A stretch of 9,083 nt of DNA from CAZAJT01 sp964485585. GTDB lineage: Bacteria > Patescibacteriota > Microgenomatia > UBA1406 > GWC2-37-13. This document shows positions 5,963-9,083 of the stretch, in pieces; position 1 is the first letter of the stretch; each line of letters begins with the position of its first letter. The stretch lies in assembly GCA_964485585.1 (NCBI GenBank), contig CAZAJT010000038.1:1-9083 (forward strand). Direction: 5' to 3'. The position numbers and the translations under genes are program-made. Below the pieces are notes generated by a model. That model did no database searches and was not told the origin of the DNA. It was given only the letters and a program-made list of their open reading frames with translations.

Positions 5963-6007
5963 GGTGGCTGTAGCCCTGCCGGCAGGCAGGTCAACTGGCA
6001 GAGCGTC
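5963..6007 (+). pseudogene. 5' half of tRNA-His interrupted by a 16-bp palindrome
   Basis: Without bases 5975-5990 the sequence matches the first 29 bases of the intact tRNA-His at 6087 with one difference (AACTGG for AATTGG). It includes the acceptor 5' strand, D-arm and the base after it. Homology stops after GAGCGTC and no anticodon arm, T-arm or acceptor 3' strand follows, so it cannot fold into a tRNA. The shared block begins a few bases upstream (ACTGGTGG), which points to a partial duplication. The insert falls in the D-stem after GTAGC. Confidence 0.75.
5975..5990. repeat. GC-rich palindromic insert CCTGCCGGCAGGCAGG
   Basis: A perfect 12-bp palindrome (CCTGCCGGCAGG) plus CAGG, placed exactly between GTAGC and TCAACTGG of the tRNA-His copy. 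The intact gene at 6087 shows what the site looks like empty. From memory, short CCTGCC/GGCAGG palindromes recur in candidate-phyla-radiation genomes; I could not check that here. The same half-sites end the insert in tRNA-Pro. Confidence 0.7.
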
Positions 6008-6086
6008 ACTTTTCGATATGTAAGGATCGGCGAGAGGCACGATTACTTGAGAGAAATAAGAAAACAGTTATTAGAAACTTGACACT

Positions 6087-6160
6087 GGTGGCTGTAGCTC
6101 AATTGGCAGAGCGTCGCCCTGTGGAGGCGAATGTTGCGGGTTCAAGTCCCGTCAGTCACC
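6087..6160 (+). tRNA. tRNA-His(GTG)
   Basis: The acceptor stem includes the extra G-1 paired with C73, the identity element of tRNA-His: GGTGGCTG pairs with CAGTCACC (one G-T). The D-arm is GCTC/GAGC, the anticodon arm TCGCC-CTGTGGA-GGCGA with anticodon GTG, and the T-arm GCGGG-TTCAAGT-CCCGT. CCA is not encoded. It is flanked by 10-base direct repeats ATTAGAAACT (6070-6079 and 6162-6171), and the 68-bp hairpin repeat begins at its 3' end. It follows a broken 5' duplicate of itself. Confidence 0.95.
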
Positions 6161-6225
6161 CATTAGAAACTCTTTCCGAGGAACGAGGAATTAGAGTTTC
6201 TTATGTCCTGAGCGAACAAAGTGAG
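6158..6225 (+). repeat. 68-bp hairpin repeat, copy 1
   Basis: Identical to 8246-8313 except one base (T6164 vs C8252). AGAAACTCT and AGAGTTTCT form a 9-bp stem, continued by TTCC/GGAA past a 2-base bulge. The right part is GTCCTGAGCGAACAAAGTGAG; in this copy it goes on to close as GTCCT (6205-6209) with AGGAC (6230-6234). It begins within the last bases of tRNA-His. No T-tract follows, so terminator function is uncertain. A further small hairpin, GGACAA/TTGTCC (6231-6254), lies just before the kinase start. Confidence 0.8.
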
Positions 6226-6270
6226 CCGAAGGACAAATGTTGACAGCATTGTCCCTCCAAAGCTAAAAGT

Positions 6271-6795
6271 ATGGAAAAGCAGAAAATTTCGGTAATAATC
6301 ATTAGCGGACCTGTTGGGGTAGGGAAAACAACTGTATCTGACGCGATATCGGAAATTCTTAGCGAAAGATCAATTCCACATGCGGTGATCGATCTTGACA
6401 ACTTAAGATACGTTTTTCCAAGACCACTCAATGATCCATTTCATTCCAAGTTAGGATATAAAAATTTAGCAGCAGTTTGGAAAAATTACCAAGAAGCAGG
6501 TCTAACTCGTGTCATTATCCCAAATGTTGTAGAGGAACTTAGTGACAAAGAAAAAATCGAGGATGCAATACCTGGTTCTTACATTACAGTTGTCCGTCTT
6601 CTGGCTCCAATCGAAACGATTCATAAACGTCTGAAAGATCGTGAAAAAAGCCAAAAATCTCTAGACTGGCACCTTAGTCGTGCCACAGAACTAAGCAGTC
6701 AATTAGAGAAATCCGGGGTAGAAGATTTTGTAATAGATGTTGATAATAAAACTCCAGCTGAGATAGCTAAAGAGATTCTTTCCTATGTTGATTAA
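6271..6795 (+). CDS. P-loop nucleotide/small-molecule kinase-like protein
   Basis: The 174-residue protein starts with a beta strand and Walker A GPVGVGKTT (13-21), then a VIDLDNLRYVF segment at about 40-50, where kinases of the AAA_33/APS-kinase-like group carry their substrate aspartate. The lid-like basic stretch KRLKDREKSQKSLDWHLSRA and the end DFVIDVDNKTPAEIAKEIL match stand-alone P-loop kinases that phosphorylate nucleosides, sugars or antibiotics. The substrate cannot be told. An in-frame TGA at 6241 limits the start to ATG 6271. No SD is seen. A TTGACA at 6240-6245 has only TAAAAG at the right distance, one base before the ATG, so the promoter is unclear. The stop overlaps that of the opposing phosphatase fragment by two bases. 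Confidence 0.75.
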   Translation: MEKQKISVIIISGPVGVGKTTVSDAISEILSERSIPHAVIDLDNLRYVFPRPLNDPFHSKLGYKNLAAVWKNYQEAGLTRVIIPNVVEELSDKEKIEDAIPGSYITVVRLLAPIETIHKRLKDREKSQKSLDWHLSRATELSSQLEKSGVEDFVIDVDNKTPAEIAKEILSYVD

Positions 6796-7121
6796 ATATT
6801 TTCTTTAATCCAATTGTCTAAATTCATATCGCTGTTAAATACAGGACTTAAATAGTGAGATGCATAACGTGCCCCACTTAGTTCTCCTAAATCTTTTATT
6901 GGTTTCAGACTTGAATTTCCATCAAATACACACGCAAAAAAATTATTCCCTTTGATGGCTAACGAAAATGCATCTTCATTCTTTCTTGGTGTTATCCCGT
7001 CTTTTGTGCCGGCAATTGTGCAGGCTTTAACAGATAAATTGTGATTTGCAAACTTCAGATTCGTTTTAAGATATATCTGTCCATCGTTTTCTAAATCATA
7101 GACTAATTGCTGATTATTCAT
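6792..7121 (-). pseudogene. Truncated PP2C-like protein phosphatase (N-terminal fragment)
   Basis: The 109 residues carry the first PP2C/PPM motifs: KDGITPRKNEDAFSLAIKG, where R and the ED pair fit the metal-site motif, then FFACVFDGNSS (VFDG). PP2C domains need about 230-260 residues and a later DGG and GxxDN aspartate. None is present here; the frame stops right after SDMNLDNWIKENI, so catalysis is unlikely unless this is a small regulator. The stop overlaps the stop of the convergent kinase gene, as if a rearrangement joined them here. Its ATG overlaps the stop of the upstream fragment (TAATG), suggesting former translational coupling. Confidence 0.6.
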
Positions 7122-7242
7122 TAGACTTCTGCCACTTTTGCGGCCCAGGTCTTTCTGTTAGCTTCGACTATAAATTGGCTAATTCTTTAAGCCATGCTTC
7201 CTTATGCGCTTCCTGCTCTGGTGTTAGTTTGGCTTCACTCAT
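7121..7242 (-). pseudogene. Frameshifted small gene, possibly N-terminal DUF5680 remnant
   Basis: From ATG 7242 the frame reads MSEAKLTPEQEAHKEAWLKE and stops at TAG 7168. A different frame then continues as FIVEANRKTWAAKVAEV and ends at TAA 7121, overlapping the phosphatase ATG. The second part resembles the start of DUF5680 proteins (FIxEAKxxTYA...), recalled from memory and unverified. One indel near 7170-7180 would join the halves into about 40 residues, still far short of a full domain. A TATAAT box lies 7 bases before the ATG. Confidence 0.45.
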
Positions 7243-7249
7243 AGGCTAA

Positions 7250-7271
7250 ATTATACTAAATTGAGTATAAT
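7250..7271. promoter_or_regulatory. Divergent overlapping -10 boxes
   Basis: Minus strand: TATAAT (7255-7250), 7 bases before ATG 7242. Plus strand: TATAAT (7266-7271), 6 bases before ATG 7278. The two start regions are only 35 bases apart, so polymerase binding for the two genes probably excludes each other. No -35 of quality is seen for either. Confidence 0.5.
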
Positions 7272-7277
7272 GATAAG

Positions 7278-8063
7278 ATGCAAATAATGTATATAGATGA
7301 ATCAGGTAATACAATGCCTCTTTCTCAAAAGGGAACTAAGTTTTTAGTTTTAAGCGGTACCATAATTAGTGAAGAAAACATTCAGGAGATTGAGAAAGAA
7401 TTTAGAAAAATAAAAGAGAAATACTATCAAGATCCGGACATTGAGATTAAATCAAACTTCTTAAGATATGCCAATCCAGAGTTGACTGAGTTATCTCCCT
7501 TAAAACTCAACTCAAAGGAAAAATATGATGAACTCGAGGCTGACGTCGCAAATTATCTTAAAAAGATACCGATAATTTTATACTCTGTTATTATTGATAA
7601 GGTCGCTTATTGGGAACAGTATCCAGCCCAAAATCCGTACGATATTGCCTATATATTTCTACTTGAGAGATTTCAGAAATACCTAAAGAAAAGTGACTCA
7701 TTAGGAATTGCGATAATCGATCCTAGAGAAGGTCAGGTTGAGAAGCATTTTATGGGAGATCACTTAAACGCAATACATAATCGAATGCGCTGGGAAGATG
7801 GTAGTGTCTGGACGAAATGTCCTAATATTGTTGAGAAATTGTTGTTCTCTCAATCTGATAAAACCGTAGGAATTCAGATAGCTGATCTATATTGTTATCC
7901 GGTATTTAATGTTTTTGAATATGATAAAAAACCTAAAGAGTATTGGCGCTTCAATGAGCTTTCACTACCAAAGTTATATAGAGGACATAATGACGCTTTG
8001 GATGGGTTTGGACTTAAGTTTTTCCCTGATAAAACGAAAAAAGACCTCCGCTTTTTTAGCTAA
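7278..8063 (+). CDS. DUF3800 domain protein
   Basis: The 261-residue protein is full length for DUF3800, an RNase H-like family of uncertain function common in mobile and defence-associated regions. The N-terminal MYIDESG (D7, E8) is the first acidic motif. AIIDPREG carries D148. QIADLYCY carries Q200 and D203. These acidic residues are the likely metal site. Between them is a lysine- and glutamate-rich helical part and the IPIILYSVIIDK strand. Start ATG 7278 follows TATAAT by 6 bases with no SD; the ATG at 7287 is an alternative. The last nine codons are overlapped by an antisense small RNA terminator. There is no plus-strand terminator after the stop. Neighbours are decayed genes and repeats, so this is an accessory locus. 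Confidence 0.88.
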   Translation: MQIMYIDESGNTMPLSQKGTKFLVLSGTIISEENIQEIEKEFRKIKEKYYQDPDIEIKSNFLRYANPELTELSPLKLNSKEKYDELEADVANYLKKIPIILYSVIIDKVAYWEQYPAQNPYDIAYIFLLERFQKYLKKSDSLGIAIIDPREGQVEKHFMGDHLNAIHNRMRWEDGSVWTKCPNIVEKLLFSQSDKTVGIQIADLYCYPVFNVFEYDKKPKEYWRFNELSLPKLYRGHNDALDGFGLKFFPDKTKKDLRFFS

Positions 8064-8069
8064 AGGTCT
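8037..8069 (-). terminator. Intrinsic terminator of the small RNA
   Basis: Stem AGACCT/AGGTCT extended by two G-U pairs, 12-base loop, then TTTTTT on the minus strand (8042-8037). On the plus strand the same stem lacks a T-tract, so it works in one direction only. Confidence 0.6.
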
Positions 8070-8099
8070 CCTTTCGATGGGCGCGATTACCTCGCGACC
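8037..8099 (-). ncRNA. Candidate small RNA, antisense to the 3' end of the DUF3800 gene
   Basis: A complete minus-strand transcription unit of about 63 bases. The promoter at 8134-8106 predicts a start near 8099. The RNA has a hairpin CGCGA-GGTAA-TCGCG (8096-8082), a linker with AAAGGAG, and a terminator hairpin AGACCT (8069-8064)/AGGTCT (8047-8042) ending in six U. The 5' GGUC can also pair with the GACC of the terminator stem. No reading frame of use lies inside. It overlaps the last codons and stop of DUF3800, so a cis-antisense role is possible. I know no named RNA family that fits. Confidence 0.5.
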
Positions 8100-8105
8100 A
8101 ATTTC

Positions 8106-8134
8106 ATTGTAGGTGATCCACAAACGGATGTCAA
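8106..8134 (-). promoter_or_regulatory. Near-consensus sigma-70 promoter of the small RNA
   Basis: TTGACA (8134-8129), 17-base spacer, TACAAT (8111-8106). It is the best -35/-10 match in the window. Just upstream is a perfect 10-bp palindrome TGTCATGACA (8148-8157), a possible operator. Confidence 0.65.
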
Positions 8135-8157
8135 GCGCAATTTAGATTGTCATGACA

Positions 8158-8245
8158 GCGGAAATGCTAAAATACGTAGTTGGGGAAATGGTGCCGGAGA
8201 ACATTCATTTCCTGTATAATTTGTTCCAGTAAGTCATCCTCGATG
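8158..8245 (+). other. Gene-free stretch with two orphan -10 boxes
   Basis: TGC-TAAAAT (8165-8173) and TG-TATAAT (8213-8220) look like promoter remnants. No gene, tRNA or open frame follows either. GTCATC-CTC-GATGAC (about 8233-8247) is a short hairpin at the edge of repeat copy 2. Confidence 0.3.
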
Positions 8246-8313
8246 ACCCATCAGAAACTCTTTCCGAGGAACGAGGAATTAGAGTTTCTTATGTCCTGAG
8301 CGAACAAAGTGAG
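8246..8313 (+). repeat. 68-bp hairpin repeat, copy 2
   Basis: One-base difference from 6158-6225. Here there is no intact tRNA at its left end, and its right end diverges after AAAGTGAG, losing the AGGAC that closes the second hairpin in copy 1. The copies lie in the same orientation 2.1 kb apart, bracketing the kinase, phosphatase fragment and DUF3800 region. Confidence 0.8.
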
Positions 8314-8536
8314 TCAAGGGATTCAAATTTATGGTAAGCGCAATCGAACCATCCCGTTAGCCACTCAAACAAACTTTATACCCTTGCAATAAAAGTTTAG
8401 ACCCATTATTTGACCCTTAAACTTAATTGTTATGAGTTCTCCTTTGGAAAGTGAGGATAATTCCAAGGGAGCGAATATTAAGCATATCTTTAAACTTTAT
8501 AGGTTTTGATATGGTTTTGTCAAGACTTGTGAAATC
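8314..8536. other. Gene-free AT-rich stretch
   Basis: No supported gene. On the minus strand a promoter (8523-8496) reads into it. The only frame behind it is about 20 codons from ATG 8486 (MLNIRSLGIILTFQRRTHNN), probably not a gene. AAGTTTA and TAAACTT around 8394-8425 form a weak hairpin. Confidence 0.4.
8496..8523 (-). promoter_or_regulatory. Promoter-like sequence without an evident gene
   Basis: TTGACA (8523-8518), 16 bases, TATAAA (8501-8496) on the minus strand. It starts just after the stop of the decayed gene at 8537. What it transcribes is unclear; a short untranslated RNA or a lost gene are both possible. Confidence 0.4.
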
Positions 8537-8841
8537 TTACTTTCTATGGATTAAATATTTTGTTTTACCATTAAAATCATAAAATGGAAAAGTCTCAGAC
8601 AATACTTTAATTGCTCCGTATTTTAAAAGTGCATCTCCAAATTAGATAAGAAAGGAATCCTCTTGTTAAACTCGTTCCCACCGTAACAGGCTATTATGCC
8701 ATTAATGTTTAGAAAATTATCCAATTCAGATATATCTTCAGATCTTGGTCCATACCAACATATATTGATTGATGAATGAGATTTTATGTAGTTTTTTAAG
8801 TCAGAATAAGATCCTATTGTAATTATATATTTCTCTAGCAA
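8537..8841 (-). pseudogene. Frameshifted, 5'-truncated unknown gene
   Basis: One frame (8841 to 8623, 72 residues from TTG) reads LEKYIITIGSYSDLKNYIK, later INICWYGPRSEDISELDNF and IIACYGGNEFNKRIPFLSNL. Protein-like reading then continues in the next frame as GDALLKYGAIKVLSETFPFY to LIHRK and TAA at 8537. A single missing base near 8638-8644 explains the break. A stop precedes the TTG and no in-frame ATG or SD is present, so the 5' end is also lost. The family is not recognised; the glycine-rich strand pattern could be the end of a Rossmann-type enzyme, which is a weak guess. Confidence 0.5.
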
Positions 8842-8876
8842 TTATAAAAACTCTAGATATATTACTCCTTATTATT

Positions 8877-8882
8877 TATAAT
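8877..8882 (+). promoter_or_regulatory. -10 box before the G-tract gene
   Basis: TATAAT followed by 7 bases to ATG 8890, the same leaderless spacing as rarA, cysS and DUF3800 in this window. No clear -35. Confidence 0.45.
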
Positions 8883-8889
8883 AACAAGG

Positions 8890-9041
8890 ATGATACTTAT
8901 GGGGGGGGGAGATTAAATATAAAAATCAAAAAAGCAACACTGGAAGACATTTCCTTTTTGAAAAAGTCTTTAGTTGATTCATGGATGGAACATGTAAACA
9001 ATAATCCTGACATTTTATCTAAAGATAAAATAAAGTCGTAA
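8890..9041 (+). pseudogene. GNAT-like N-terminal fragment with out-of-frame G9 tract
   Basis: From ATG 8890 (or 8899) the frame runs into nine G (8901-8909) and stops at TAA within MILMGGGD. The next frame carries a typical GNAT acetyltransferase start: IKIKKATLEDISFLKKSLVD, then SWMEHVNNNPDIL, ending at TAA 9039-9041. One extra G (10) would join the two. Even joined the product has only about 50 residues against about 150 for a GNAT domain, so the acetyl-CoA site is missing. The stop touches the terminator stem, as if the body of the gene had been deleted. Confidence 0.5.
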
Positions 9042-9068
9042 CTCTGGCCTAAAGGCCAGAGTATTTTT
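9041..9068 (+). terminator. Strong intrinsic terminator
   Basis: ACTCTGGCC (9041-9049), loop TAAA, GGCCAGAGT (9054-9062), then ATTTTT. Perfect 9-bp stem. It closes the GNAT-like fragment. Confidence 0.85.
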
Positions 9069-9083
9069 ACTTCTTCATGGCAT

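Noticed and set aside
6240..6269. TTGACA as -35 of the kinase gene
   Set aside because: The only -10-like hexamer at the right distance (TAAAAG) ends one base before the ATG, so transcription would begin inside the gene.
1..9083. CRISPR array or integrase/transposase gene
   Set aside because: No regularly spaced repeat and no recombinase or transposase motifs are present on either strand.

Overview
The window looks like part of a small-genome bacterium of the candidate phyla radiation (Patescibacteria). This is an inference from four things seen in the sequence. Core genes start 6 to 7 bases after a -10 box with no Shine-Dalgarno site. None of the tRNAs encodes the 3' CCA. Short GC-rich palindromes of the CCTGCC/GGCAGG type are scattered among tRNA genes. 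Many proteins are short or single-domain. TGA is used as an ordinary stop, which argues against the UGA-recoding lineages. No marker gene fixes the taxon.

Layout. 1-631 (minus): 5' part of an unrecognised lipoprotein gene that runs off the left edge. 690-1030: a tRNA locus where a complete tRNA-Pro(CGG) lies inside the anticodon loop of a second, otherwise perfect tRNA-Pro. 1071-1505 (minus): a half-length EamA/DMT membrane protein, probably the remnant of a 10-helix transporter. 1604-4485 (plus): a membrane sensor with a predicted C-terminal winged helix, a small HNH protein, and rarA, the last two overlapping by 4 bases. 4506-5909 (plus): cysS. 5945-6254: a broken 5' half of tRNA-His carrying a 16-bp palindromic insert, an intact tRNA-His(GTG), and the first copy of a 68-bp hairpin repeat. 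6271-6795 (plus): a P-loop kinase. 6792-7242 (minus): a truncated PP2C-like phosphatase and a frameshifted fragment, possibly DUF5680. 7278-8063 (plus): a DUF3800 protein. 8037-8134 (minus): a compact small-RNA gene with promoter and terminator. 8246-8313: the second 68-bp repeat. 8537-9068: two decayed genes, one with a G9 tract just after its start, and a strong terminator.

The left-centre (1604-5909) is core metabolism and genome maintenance: replication-fork rescue (RarA) and cysteine charging (CysS), preceded by a possible one-component transmembrane regulator. The right third is accessory: truncated genes, dispersed repeats, a DUF3800 gene and a candidate antisense RNA.

The points most worth following up are the nested tRNA-Pro genes, the palindromic element interrupting tRNA sequence at two loci, the small RNA antisense to the 3' end of the DUF3800 gene, and the G tract that would switch an acetyltransferase-like reading frame.
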